Below, piece by piece: positions 1-7,730 of a DNA stretch of 24,131 nucleotides. Made by a program: the position numbers and the translations under genes. The notes below the pieces were generated by a model that was not told the DNA's origin, did not search any database, and saw nothing but the letters and a program-made list of their open reading frames with translations. The DNA is from JACXVD01 sp047975785 (lineage in GTDB: Bacteria > Pseudomonadota > Alphaproteobacteria > Sphingomonadales > Sphingomonadaceae): positions 1 to 24,131 of the forward strand of contig JBKEEC010000149.1 in NCBI GenBank assembly GCA_047975785.1, written 5' to 3'. Every line of letters begins with the position of its first letter. The stretch's first letter is position 1.

Positions 1-149
1 GATCAGGGTACTTCAGATCTGACAGGACCGTGCAGGCATGTGCACCGGGTGCTGTCCAGAATAATTGCTCCGGTATCCATGACGTCTGCAGCACATCTCG
101 CCTGACATCATCAGCACTTTTCGACTCTTCCGCGCTCCGGCAAACTAAA
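1..149. other. Left-edge non-coding stretch
   Basis: I see no gene here on either strand. The short open frames lack a ribosome binding site and resemble no family I know. It may be the 5' region of a gene lying to the left of the window. Confidence 0.4.
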
Positions 150-194
150 GCTTTTCGCGAAAAAGTGGGAACCGGTTTTTTGCAAAAGAAAAGC
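150..194. repeat. 45-bp palindromic intergenic repeat, copy 1
   Basis: An imperfect palindrome with 7-bp outer arms GCTTTTC (150-156) and GAAAAGC (188-194) around a core GTGGGAACCGGTTTTTT. A second element of exactly the same length with the same type of core (GGGCACCGGTTTTT) but different arms lies at 16051-16095. From memory, repeats with an AACCGGTT(C/T)CCAC-like core are scattered through many alphaproteobacterial genomes, so this is probably a member of that dispersed class. Confidence 0.7.
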
Positions 195-206
195 GAAAAC
201 AAGAAA

Positions 207-250
207 TTATAGCATCGCACTTGTTTCAACCTTTTCTCGCGATGCTATAA
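207..250. terminator. 12-bp perfect inverted repeat downstream of the desaturase gene
   Basis: TTATAGCATCGC (207-218) and GCGATGCTATAA (239-250) are perfect reverse complements with a 20-nt loop. The repeat lies about 26 bp beyond the stop codon of the minus-strand desaturase gene, and on that strand it is followed by a T-rich but interrupted tract, so it could end that transcript. The arms are AT-rich and the loop is long for an intrinsic terminator. A protein-binding site or repeat element is the alternative. Confidence 0.4.
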
Positions 251-276
251 CGTGACAACACCCACCTTTGATGCGG

Positions 277-1374
277 TTATCCCTGTTGCCCCGTATGCAT
301 CGTGCTGTCTGCAATCCGCCCGACAAGCGGGATCATTCCGGCATGATTGGCCGCGCTATAGGTTGAAGGCGTGCCAAGTGCCTTGTTCAGCCTGCGATGC
401 GCTTCGGGCAAGGAGTGATAGGGCATACTGGGCAACAGGTGATGGAGTGCGTGATAGCGCAGACCCACCGGCGCCCATAGCTCAGCCGCTATTCCGGGCG
501 GGGGGACATTGACAGAATCCAGAAACTGGGCGGTTACTGTCATTGGCTCGCCGTCATTTTCCCATAAATGCGCAACCAGTGTCCGGAGCTGGTTCAGCAG
601 GGCAGTCAGCGAAAGGATGACCAGCGCAATCAGCAATGGCCGCCATCCGAGGACAAACACGCTCCCGATCAACGACAGCGCCCAGATTGAGGCCAGTGTT
701 TCCTGCCAGATTACCCGGCCACGCAGTTCTCCTTCAGGCGGACGGCGGCGGAAATCCGGATTGATCGACAGGGCAGAGAAACGCTCCCATACAAATGTGC
801 GCACAGGCGGGAATATAGCTCCTGCCGGCACGAGAATGGCACAGCGAATGAGCAGGGCGACAGGAGCAAGCACAGCAATCAGGACAAACAGGGGGAGTGT
901 CCATGGTTTCATCCGCGCCAGAGGCAGATATTCCGGATCTTCATCCGTGCCATAACGGGTGCGGGCATGGTGCAGCGTATGCACCCCTTCATACATATAG
1001 GAAGGGGTGAGCAACGGAATACCGACCAGCAGATTCCATGTAACCCGGAAGCCGGGCAGGGCGTTTTTATGAATATGCGTCAATTCATGAATGAATAGCA
1101 GGGCGCGATAGAGCGCCAGTGCAGCAATCAGGCCAAGGCCGACAGTTACCCATATATTGCTGCTGATAATGGCACCGGCCAGTGTGCTATAGCCAATCCC
1201 AGCCGAGAGCAGCATATCCGGCCAGTATATCCGGGGCTGCGCATCCAGCAGGTCGGTCGTAAGGTCACGCGCTGCGCGCAGCATCGCCTTGTCATCGGGA
1301 ATCTGCGAGAGATGGCCGGTTTCCAATGCGGTGCGTATTGTCTCCGCTGCCTGAATATTTTGCTGGGAATTCAT
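277..1374 (-). CDS. Membrane fatty acid desaturase
   Basis: A di-iron integral-membrane desaturase that would place a double bond in a fatty acyl chain of a membrane lipid. The 365-aa product has the three histidine clusters of the fatty acid desaturase family: HELTH at about residue 96, HTLHH at about 132 and HALHH at about 308, with hydrophobic segments between and around them. The open frame extends upstream to a TTG at 1395. The ATG at 1374 is preferred because it is a standard start and loses no conserved sequence. It is transcribed away from the acyltransferase-like gene at 1572, with about 200 bp between them holding any divergent promoters. The family is clear; the position of the double bond and whether the acyl chain is in a phospholipid or sphingolipid cannot be read from sequence. 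Confidence 0.88.
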   Translation of the reverse strand: MNSQQNIQAAETIRTALETGHLSQIPDDKAMLRAARDLTTDLLDAQPRIYWPDMLLSAGIGYSTLAGAIISSNIWVTVGLGLIAALALYRALLFIHELTHIHKNALPGFRVTWNLLVGIPLLTPSYMYEGVHTLHHARTRYGTDEDPEYLPLARMKPWTLPLFVLIAVLAPVALLIRCAILVPAGAIFPPVRTFVWERFSALSINPDFRRRPPEGELRGRVIWQETLASIWALSLIGSVFVLGWRPLLIALVILSLTALLNQLRTLVAHLWENDGEPMTVTAQFLDSVNVPPPGIAAELWAPVGLRYHALHHLLPSMPYHSLPEAHRRLNKALGTPSTYSAANHAGMIPLVGRIADSTMHTGQQG

Positions 1375-1571
1375 AAAATCACACGATCCGGGCAAAGCCT
1401 TAGCAAGTATCTGTGGTCGCCAATAGCAAAAAAGCCTTGCCTCGCCTTGATTGTGCTCCTTGACAAAACGATAACATCATTCACAGGGCCAGAGATAGGT
1501 ATTGCATCAGGGCCGCACAAGGTGAGGCTTCCTCTCGTCTTGCCGCTCCCATATGCGAAGGATTTACCCCT

Positions 1572-2729
1572 ATGGCTGAAATTGTCGTCACCGCCCTGAG
1601 TGCGTCGAACAAGCAGGAGCGGGCGCGATTCGTCGATCTGGGACGCAGATTTTCCGCGCAAACACCGCATAATGTCCCGCAATTGCGTTCGGAACAGATG
1701 GAATTGCTGACACCGGGCAAAAACCCTCTGTTTGAACATGCCGATACCTGCCTGTTTATTGCGTCCCGCAGCGGGGAAGAGGTAGGCCGGATTGCCGCCT
1801 GTATTGACCGTCTGGCGCTGGAAATGAAGCCGGAGCAGGGCTTTGGCCCCGGTGTCGGTTATTGGGGCTATTTTGATGCTACAGATGAAGACGCAGCCCA
1901 TGCGCTGATCAGCGCGGCGGAAAGCTGGCTACGAGACAAGGGTATGAGCCGTATTCTTGGTCCGATCTCGCTGTCTATCTGGGAAGAGCCGGGCCTGTTG
2001 ACGATGGGGTTTGACCATGCGCCGATGGTGATGATGGGGCATGACCCTGAAATCTACCGCGCCTGGATCGAGACAGCCGGCTATCTGCCAGCCAAGAAAT
2101 TGCTGACCTATGATCTTGATGTCAGCAAGGAATTTCCTCCGATTGTCCAGCGGATCGTCAAATCGGGCGAACGGAATGACCGGATCAGGATTCGCCCGGT
2201 CAATTTTGACCAGTATGAAGAAGATGTGCGCACCGTGCTGCATATCCTCAATGATGCATGGTCAGGCAATTGGGGTTTTGTACCCTTTACCGAATCTGAA
2301 ATTGCCTATGCCTCGAAAAAGCTGAAAGTGCTTATCAAGCCTGAAATGGCGAAGATAGCGGAAGTGGATGGCCGGCCCGTTGCCTTCATGCTGACATTGC
2401 CGGACATTAATGAAGCCATGGCCAGAATTGGCGGCAAGCTGTTTCCTCTGGGATGGCTGTCCCTGCTGCGCTGGATCAAGAAACCGGTTGGCAAACAGGC
2501 GCGCGTGCCACTTATGGGTGTGCTGCGGGAATATCATTCTTCCCGTCTTGCCAGCCAGCTTGCGTTTATGATGATCAGCGCCATCCGCCGTGAAGCCCAT
2601 GACGCTTATGGCACATCGCGCGGAGAAATCGGGTGGATTCTGGATGACAATCAGGGGATGATTGCCATTGCCGAAGCCATTGAAAGCACAATTAACCGCG
2701 AATATCTGATTTACGGCAAAAATATCTGA
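1572..2729 (+). CDS. GNAT-fold acyltransferase, YghO / bacterial ceramide synthase-like
   Basis: A 385-aa cytosolic protein of the YghO-like GNAT group, often annotated only as 'N-acetyltransferase'. From memory, the Caulobacter bacterial ceramide synthase (bCerS) belongs to this group and N-acylates the sphingoid precursor. Visible marks are an N-terminal segment ending in a tract on ligand-sized residues (NPLFEHAD near 52-59), a GxISLSIWEEPGLL-like segment near residue 130-145, and a C-terminal GEIGWILDDNQGM segment typical of the group's second GNAT-like half. The start is supported by GAAGGA about 8 nt upstream. The neighbour is a fatty acid desaturase, which favours a lipid role. No serine palmitoyltransferase or ceramide reductase is in the window, so the ceramide role is inference. 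Other amide-forming acyl transfers are possible. Confidence 0.7.
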   Translation: MAEIVVTALSASNKQERARFVDLGRRFSAQTPHNVPQLRSEQMELLTPGKNPLFEHADTCLFIASRSGEEVGRIAACIDRLALEMKPEQGFGPGVGYWGYFDATDEDAAHALISAAESWLRDKGMSRILGPISLSIWEEPGLLTMGFDHAPMVMMGHDPEIYRAWIETAGYLPAKKLLTYDLDVSKEFPPIVQRIVKSGERNDRIRIRPVNFDQYEEDVRTVLHILNDAWSGNWGFVPFTESEIAYASKKLKVLIKPEMAKIAEVDGRPVAFMLTLPDINEAMARIGGKLFPLGWLSLLRWIKKPVGKQARVPLMGVLREYHSSRLASQLAFMMISAIRREAHDAYGTSRGEIGWILDDNQGMIAIAEAIESTINREYLIYGKNI

Positions 2730-2774
2730 TCCCGGCCCGGTCCGGCAGAAGGGCGGAGGCGGGGCAAGCGAAGA

Positions 2775-4058
2775 TCAGTCCCCGCCTACCCGCTCTATCT
2801 GTGCACCGACCAGCTGGAGTTTTTCTTCCAGCCGCTCATAGCCTCGATCAAGATGGTAGAGACGGTGCACCTGTGTTTCCCCTTCGGCGGCAAGGCCGGC
2901 AATCACGAGGCTCATGGAAGCGCGCAGATCGGTCGCCATGACTTCAGCACCGGTCAGTTTTTTTACGCCATGCACAACTGCGGTGCGGCCCCTGGTTTCA
3001 ATATGGGCGCCCATCCGGTTGAGTTCCGGCACATGCATATAGCGGTTTTCAAAAATGGATTCGGTCAGCATACTGGAGCCATTGGCGAGGCAGAGCAGGG
3101 CCATAAGCTGGGCCTGCATATCGGTTGCAAAACCGGGATAGGGTGCGGTTTGTAATGTAACCGGACGCAGCGGGCCATCGGCTGCAACCCGGATTCCGCC
3201 TGCTTCCTGCTCCACGATTACACCGGCATCCCGCAAGGCCTGTGCCGTAGCCTCCATTTCCTCGATCACGGCATGTTTGAGATGGACTTCGCCGCCGGTT
3301 ATCGCTGCGGCGCAGGCATAGGAGCCGGCCTCGATCCGGTCGGACATTACGCGGTATGTTGCCCCGTGCAAACGCGATACGCCATGAATGACAAGATTGG
3401 ATGTGCCGATGCCTTCAATCTGGGCGCCCATAGCCACCAGAAGGCGGCACAAATCCACAATTTCAGGTTCGCGCGCGGCATTGTGCAGTGTGGATGTGCC
3501 ATTTGCGAGCACGGCTGCCATAAGCGCATTTTCAGTCGCGCCGACAGAAACAACAGGGAAGGTATATTCGCCGCCGGGCAACCCGCCATCCGGTGCGATA
3601 GCGCGCACATATCCTGCGGTTAGCTCAATTTCTGCGCCAAATGCCTCCAGCACCTTGAGATGCAGGTCAATCGGCCGGTTGCCAATGGCGCAGCCGCCGG
3701 GCAGCGAAACGGTCGCCTCTCCCATGCGCGCCAGCATCGGGCCGAGCACGAGAATCGAGGCACGCATCTTGCGGACCAGTTCATACGGAGCAACCGAGCT
3801 GGTGATTCGCGTTGCCTCCAGCGTCATGACCCGGCCGAAATCCTCAGGCCTGCTGCCGGCTATGGTCGTGGAAATACCAAACTGGTTCATCAGGTGCTGG
3901 AAACCGTCAATATCCGCAAGGCGCGGCAGATTGCGCAAGGTCAGCGGTTCTTCGGTCAGCAATGCGCAGGGTATCAGGGTAAGAGCGGCATTCTTCGCGC
4001 CGGAGACGGGGATACTACCCGAAAGGCGCTTGCCCCCTTCAATAATGATCTTGTCCAT
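2775..4058 (-). CDS. murA: UDP-N-acetylglucosamine 1-carboxyvinyltransferase
   Basis: Catalyses the first committed cytosolic step of peptidoglycan synthesis, transfer of enolpyruvate from PEP to UDP-GlcNAc. The 427-aa product has the usual MurA length and starts with the conserved MDKIIIEGGKRLSG. It has the substrate-binding SGAKNAA segment with Lys22/Asn23, and the loop LPGGCAIGNRPIDLHL with Cys123, the residue alkylated by fosfomycin. Since the Cys is present, the enzyme should be of the fosfomycin-sensitive type. It diverges from galU with 84 bp between the start codons. An AAAGAG sequence abuts the ATG, so the ribosome binding site is poor. It converges with the acyltransferase gene over a 45-bp gap. 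Confidence 0.97.
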   Translation of the reverse strand: MDKIIIEGGKRLSGSIPVSGAKNAALTLIPCALLTEEPLTLRNLPRLADIDGFQHLMNQFGISTTIAGSRPEDFGRVMTLEATRITSSVAPYELVRKMRASILVLGPMLARMGEATVSLPGGCAIGNRPIDLHLKVLEAFGAEIELTAGYVRAIAPDGGLPGGEYTFPVVSVGATENALMAAVLANGTSTLHNAAREPEIVDLCRLLVAMGAQIEGIGTSNLVIHGVSRLHGATYRVMSDRIEAGSYACAAAITGGEVHLKHAVIEEMEATAQALRDAGVIVEQEAGGIRVAADGPLRPVTLQTAPYPGFATDMQAQLMALLCLANGSSMLTESIFENRYMHVPELNRMGAHIETRGRTAVVHGVKKLTGAEVMATDLRASMSLVIAGLAAEGETQVHRLYHLDRGYERLEEKLQLVGAQIERVGGD

Positions 4059-4142
4059 CTCTTTGCTCTAGCGTGATTGCGCATAGGTGCAAGTCAGTGG
4101 TTTCAGTTGACGGCATAACGCGAAGATATCTATCGATGCCAT

Positions 4143-5027
4143 ATGAGCACAAACAAGCCGATCCGTAAGGCCGTATTCCCCGTGGCGGGACTTGGCACAC
4201 GCTTTTTGCCAGCAACCAAGGCGATCCCCAAGGAGTTGCTGCCAATCGTTGACAGGCCGCTGATCCAGTATGCTGTGGATGAGGCGCGCGAGGCCGGAAT
4301 TGAGCAGATTATTTTTGTTACTGGACGGGGCAAGACGGCCATCGTCGAACATTTCGACATCGCCTTTGAACTGGAAACCACCATGGCCGAACGGGGCAAG
4401 GATCTGTCCGTTCTGGAGCCGACACGGGCGACGCCGGGCGACATTATTACCGTGCGTCAGCAAGTGCCACTGGGGCTGGGCCATGCTATCTGGTGTGCGC
4501 GGGCGATTGTGGGGGATGAGCCATTTGCGATTCTCCTGCCGGATGAACTGATGATTGGCCAGCCGGGCTGCATGGCGCAAATGGTGGAGGCCTATAATCA
4601 GGTGGGCGGCAATCTGATTTCGGTGCTTGAAGTGCCGGAGGAAGAAGTATCAAGCTATGGTGTGATTGCTCCGGGCGGCGTGGTGGATGGCTTTGACGGG
4701 ACATTGACCGAGGTAACAGGCCTGGTCGAAAAGCCGCCACAGGCCGAGGCCCCTTCCAACAAGATCATTTCCGGGCGTTACATTCTCCAGCCCGAAGTCA
4801 TGCGCACACTGGAAAATCAGGAACAGGGCGCAGGCGGTGAAATCCAGTTGACGGATGCCATGGCCCGCATGATAGGCACGCAGCCTTTCCATGCTGTAAC
4901 CTTCGCCGGACGCCGGTTTGATTGTGGCAGCAAGCTTGGCTTTGTCGAGGCGACACTTGCCCTTGCGCTGGAGCGGGAGGATATGGGCGCTGAAGTGCGC
5001 GCCATGGCGCAGCGCCTTCTGGCCTGA
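4143..5027 (+). CDS. galU: UTP--glucose-1-phosphate uridylyltransferase
   Basis: Makes UDP-glucose from UTP and glucose-1-phosphate in the cytosol, feeding surface polysaccharide and glycolipid synthesis. The 294-aa length is typical. The nucleotide-binding signature (FPVAGLGTRFLPATK, residues 12-26) is intact and followed by the KELLPIVDRPLIQYAVDEA segment. Further along are LLPDEL (metal and nucleotide contact region), GLVEKP and GRYIL, all family hallmarks. The C-terminal FDCGSKLGF motif is also present. The gene is transcribed away from murA. A glycosyltransferase and a flippase further right in the window would be plausible consumers of nucleotide sugars, but they are not linked to it. 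Confidence 0.96.
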   Translation: MSTNKPIRKAVFPVAGLGTRFLPATKAIPKELLPIVDRPLIQYAVDEAREAGIEQIIFVTGRGKTAIVEHFDIAFELETTMAERGKDLSVLEPTRATPGDIITVRQQVPLGLGHAIWCARAIVGDEPFAILLPDELMIGQPGCMAQMVEAYNQVGGNLISVLEVPEEEVSSYGVIAPGGVVDGFDGTLTEVTGLVEKPPQAEAPSNKIISGRYILQPEVMRTLENQEQGAGGEIQLTDAMARMIGTQPFHAVTFAGRRFDCGSKLGFVEATLALALEREDMGAEVRAMAQRLLA

Positions 5028-5040
5028 TGCCGTTTCCCGC

Positions 5041-6255
5041 TCATTTTTCTTTTGTTGCCCTGTGATGCCTGCCCAGAGCGGAGATGGAGAGCGAAGCGCC
5101 ATAGCGGAAAAAGACACATAGCGCGCTGGCCAGCGCCATCAGCTCCAGTGCGGCGGGCAGGAAAAACCCTGCCACAAGAATGAAAATGGCAAAGGCTGGC
5201 AAAGTCAGACTTTGGGGAAAGGCAAGGTTGAACCTGTCCCGCGTGAACCACAGGCCCAGCATATAACCGGCCAGCGGAATGGCAACGGCAATATCCCCTG
5301 TTCGAACGGATGCTTCTGCATGACCGGAGACAATATCGACCAGCAGGGCCAGCCCGGCCCCGACCGCTGCGCCAGAAGCATATATGATGTAATGGCCATA
5401 GCCCCACAAAATCGCGCGACCAAGATTGCCTGAGGAGAGATGTTCCTCCCGGCAGAAATAAAGCCACCACATTGAAAAGGTTATGACCAGACCGGAAAGT
5501 GCGATATGCAGCAGTGGGTCCGAGAATGAGAGTGTGGCTCCGGCTGCCTCGATCGCCATGCTTCCGGCCAGCAATATTTCACCCAGAACGATGATATTGA
5601 GCAGGCCGTAACGCTCAATCATATGATGGCGATGCCATGGTGTGATAACGCATCTTTCTGCAATGGCCGGCACGGCAAGTTCGGCAGCCATGCCGATAAT
5701 CCAGATGGCGTAAAAGGCGGCCTGATTTTCCGGCCGCCAGACAATCAGCCCCAGCACCCAGTATATTTGAGCAAGAAATATACCGATGGCATAGAACCGT
5801 GCCGCAGGAGCATGGACAGGATCCTGCAGCGCGGCCCTGAGCCAGAAAATTACCATGCCAATGCGCATGATGACATATCCGGCAATCAGCAGGCGAACAT
5901 CCATGGAGCTGAACAGGGACGGGATGCCTGCTGCAAGCAGCAATGCTCCTGTCATGATGACAAAAGTATTGACGCGGAAGAATGGCCCGTCATTATCATA
6001 GGCGGAGGCATACCAGCTGTAATTCATCCACGCCCACCAGATAGCGAAAAAAGCTATCAGGAAAGTAATGACGCCTTGCGTGGCATGATTTTCCGCAATG
6101 GCATGATGCAGGCCTGCCGCAGCCGAGGCAATGGCGATGACGCTGACCAGATCAAACAGCAGCTCCAGCGGGGTGGCTGCGCGGTGGGGTTCATGTGGGT
6201 CGCGGGGGCTAAAAGGACGGCAGGCGCGCTGGTCAGATAGCGGGGCGTCAGACAA
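5041..6255 (-). CDS. LtrA family membrane protein (low temperature requirement A-like)
   Basis: A 404-aa polytopic inner-membrane protein. The N-terminal HRAATPLELLFDLVSVIAIA is the characteristic opening of the LtrA family, followed by about ten hydrophobic segments and a mid-protein HHMIERYGLLNIIVLGE motif that is strongly conserved in the family. The biochemical function is unknown; the name comes from a Listeria cold-growth locus. The best start is TTG at 6255, because AAGGA lies about 8 nt upstream and no in-frame ATG occurs before the first conserved segment. The gene ends 13 bp from the galU stop, tail to tail. Confidence 0.88.
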   Translation of the reverse strand: MSDAPLSDQRACRPFSPRDPHEPHRAATPLELLFDLVSVIAIASAAAGLHHAIAENHATQGVITFLIAFFAIWWAWMNYSWYASAYDNDGPFFRVNTFVIMTGALLLAAGIPSLFSSMDVRLLIAGYVIMRIGMVIFWLRAALQDPVHAPAARFYAIGIFLAQIYWVLGLIVWRPENQAAFYAIWIIGMAAELAVPAIAERCVITPWHRHHMIERYGLLNIIVLGEILLAGSMAIEAAGATLSFSDPLLHIALSGLVITFSMWWLYFCREEHLSSGNLGRAILWGYGHYIIYASGAAVGAGLALLVDIVSGHAEASVRTGDIAVAIPLAGYMLGLWFTRDRFNLAFPQSLTLPAFAIFILVAGFFLPAALELMALASALCVFFRYGASLSISALGRHHRATKEK

Positions 6256-6419
6256 ATGGTAACATCCTTGGTGCAGAAACAGGAAATATCGTTTGTTTAT
6301 AGCAATGCCCGGTCAGGGGAATAGCGGTTTTTCATTTATGCTACTCTTTCACTTTCGCGGTTGAGGGTTCGTTTCTTCGGGGGGCAATGGTATTGTCTGC
6401 TTCCTGAAGGGCGCAAGAT

Positions 6420-6434
6420 GCGGGATATTCCCGC
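6420..6434 (+). promoter_or_regulatory. Small hairpin in the leader of the DUF2189 gene
   Basis: GCGGGA-TAT-TCCCGC forms a perfect 6-bp stem with a 3-nt loop, ending 32 nt before the chosen start codon. It may be an operator palindrome or a leader hairpin. No T-run follows, so it is not a usual terminator. Confidence 0.3.
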
Positions 6435-6466
6435 GTCGATACAAGATATCGAGAGGAATGTGCCAT

Positions 6467-7264
6467 ATGGCAGAGCAGGTTCAAATCGCACCGGTTACGG
6501 TTGCCAGCGATCTGACAATGGAGGACTTACGCGCGGCATTGTCTGCCGGATGGCAGGATTTCCGGGCATATCCGGCTTTTGGGCTGTTCTTCTCGGCGAT
6601 TTATATTGCTGGCGGGTTTTTACTGTATCTGGCCCTGTTTCATTGGGGAGAACTGACCTGGCTGGCTCCGGCAGCGGCGGGTTTTCCGCTGCTGGCACCT
6701 TTTGCGGCTGTCGGCCTATATGAAGTCAGCCGTCGGCGGGAGCAGGGATTGCCGATGAAATGGGGGGCAATTCTTGGTGCATTACGTGGGCGCGGAGATG
6801 AGCAAATCCTGATGATGGGCGTTACTGTATTTGTGTTTTTCAGTTTCTGGCTTGGGCTGGCCCACGGTATTTTTGCCATCTTCATGGCGGATTCGAGCAT
6901 GACGGGCGTGGCTGAAAACTCACTGGCCCTTTTTCATACCGGACCGGGACTGATGATGGTGATTTTTGGCGGTTTTGTAGGGGCAATAATCGCACTTATC
7001 CTGTATTCGATCACGGTTATGAGCCTGCCCCTGCTGGTTGATCGGGATGCTGATTTTATCACGGCAATCATTGTCAGCCTTGGCACGGTGCGTTCCAATA
7101 CAGCCGTGATGCTGGTCTGGGCGTTGATTATCGCAATCCTTGTTTTTATCGCCATGCTTCCCGCATTTCTGGGGCTTCTGGTTGTTTTGCCGCTGCTGGG
7201 TCATGCGACCTGGCATCTCTACCGCAGGGCAGTAAGCCCTTCTGCTGCTCCTGTTCCGGCATAG
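6467..7264 (+). CDS. DUF2189 integral membrane protein
   Basis: A 265-aa inner-membrane protein matching the DUF2189 family: a short hydrophilic N-terminus with TMEDLRAALSAGWQDFRAYPAFGLFF, then about six hydrophobic helices, with a conserved LAPFAAVGLYEVSRRREQG stretch after the second helix. The function is unknown; in other alphaproteobacteria members sit near respiratory genes, but no such gene is seen here. The ATG at 6467 is preferred over the one at 6458 because AGAGGA (6452-6457) is correctly spaced from 6467 and touches 6458. The start codon lies inside a perfect 12-bp palindrome, TGCCATATGGCA (6461-6472). Confidence 0.83.
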   Translation: MAEQVQIAPVTVASDLTMEDLRAALSAGWQDFRAYPAFGLFFSAIYIAGGFLLYLALFHWGELTWLAPAAAGFPLLAPFAAVGLYEVSRRREQGLPMKWGAILGALRGRGDEQILMMGVTVFVFFSFWLGLAHGIFAIFMADSSMTGVAENSLALFHTGPGLMMVIFGGFVGAIIALILYSITVMSLPLLVDRDADFITAIIVSLGTVRSNTAVMLVWALIIAILVFIAMLPAFLGLLVVLPLLGHATWHLYRRAVSPSAAPVPA

Positions 7265-7267
7265 ATA

Positions 7268-7308
7268 TTGCCATTTGGCGTTAAACTGTCTATATAGTGC
7301 CATATGGA
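7268..7308 (+). promoter_or_regulatory. Promoter with two operator-like palindromes for the toxin-antitoxin operon
   Basis: A sigma70-type promoter can be read: TTGCCA (7268-7273), 17-bp spacer, TATATA (7291-7296). Two similar palindromes flank it. GCCATTTGGC (7270-7279) overlaps the -35 box and GCCATATGGA (7299-7308) overlaps the likely start site and the Shine-Dalgarno GGAG. The centres are 29 bp apart. Antitoxins of this family commonly repress their own promoter, so these are the natural candidates for the operators. The assignment is inference from position and symmetry. Confidence 0.6.
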
Positions 7309-7316
7309 GATTACCG

Positions 7317-7730
7317 ATGCTCGCTTTACATCCTGTTGATACGGCTCTGCCTCCCTTCCGTGCGGGGGCCATTACCGATGCCGAGGCAGAGGCCATGTTT
7401 CGGGCGGTGTTGAACCTGTTTGGCAAATGGGGTGTGAATGACCAGCAGGCCGCGACATTGCTCGACCTTCCCCTTCGGACATTTCGCCGCTGGAAGGCGG
7501 ATGGTCCGGGGCGGATATCCCGTGATATGCGGGCGCGTCTGTCCAATCTGATGGGGGTTCACAAGGCCTTGCGTATTATTTTCCGGCAACCGGCACGGGC
7601 CTATGCGTGGATAGGCAAGGAAAACGCCGTTTTTTCCGGTCAGAGTGCGCTTGAAATCATGCTGCGCGGCGATCTGACAGATATCATGCGTGTCCGGCAC
7701 TATCTGGATGCCGAGCGCGGCGGCTGGTGA
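7317..7730 (+). CDS. Xre/MbcA/ParS-type antitoxin
   Basis: A 137-aa type II antitoxin that should bind and neutralise the RES toxin encoded just downstream and repress the shared promoter. The N-terminal half carries an Xre-like helix-turn-helix (VNDQQAATLLDLPLRTFRRW). The C-terminal ~50 residues form the MbcA/ParS/Xre toxin-binding domain (RAYAWIGKENAVFSGQSALEIM, then the terminal RHYLDAERGGW, usual for the family). The ATG at 7317 is chosen because GGAG at 7306-7309 is well spaced and the promoter places transcription just upstream. Its stop TGA overlaps the GTG start of the toxin by 4 nt, giving translational coupling. The closest characterised relative I can name is ParS of Sphingobium ParST. 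Confidence 0.9.
   Translation: MLALHPVDTALPPFRAGAITDAEAEAMFRAVLNLFGKWGVNDQQAATLLDLPLRTFRRWKADGPGRISRDMRARLSNLMGVHKALRIIFRQPARAYAWIGKENAVFSGQSALEIMLRGDLTDIMRVRHYLDAERGGW

Noticed and set aside
509..955. 148-codon plus-strand frame opposite the desaturase gene
   Set aside because: It has no family resemblance, and the opposite strand encodes a clear desaturase with all histidine motifs.
1460..1488. TTGACA at 1460-1465 as promoter of the acyltransferase gene
   Set aside because: No acceptable -10 hexamer occurs at 16-18 bp spacing.
2725..2777. CTGATC/GATCAG inverted repeat across the convergent gap between the acyltransferase gene and murA
   Set aside because: It has only 6-bp arms, 41 bp apart, at the two gene ends and without a T-run; too weak to call a terminator.
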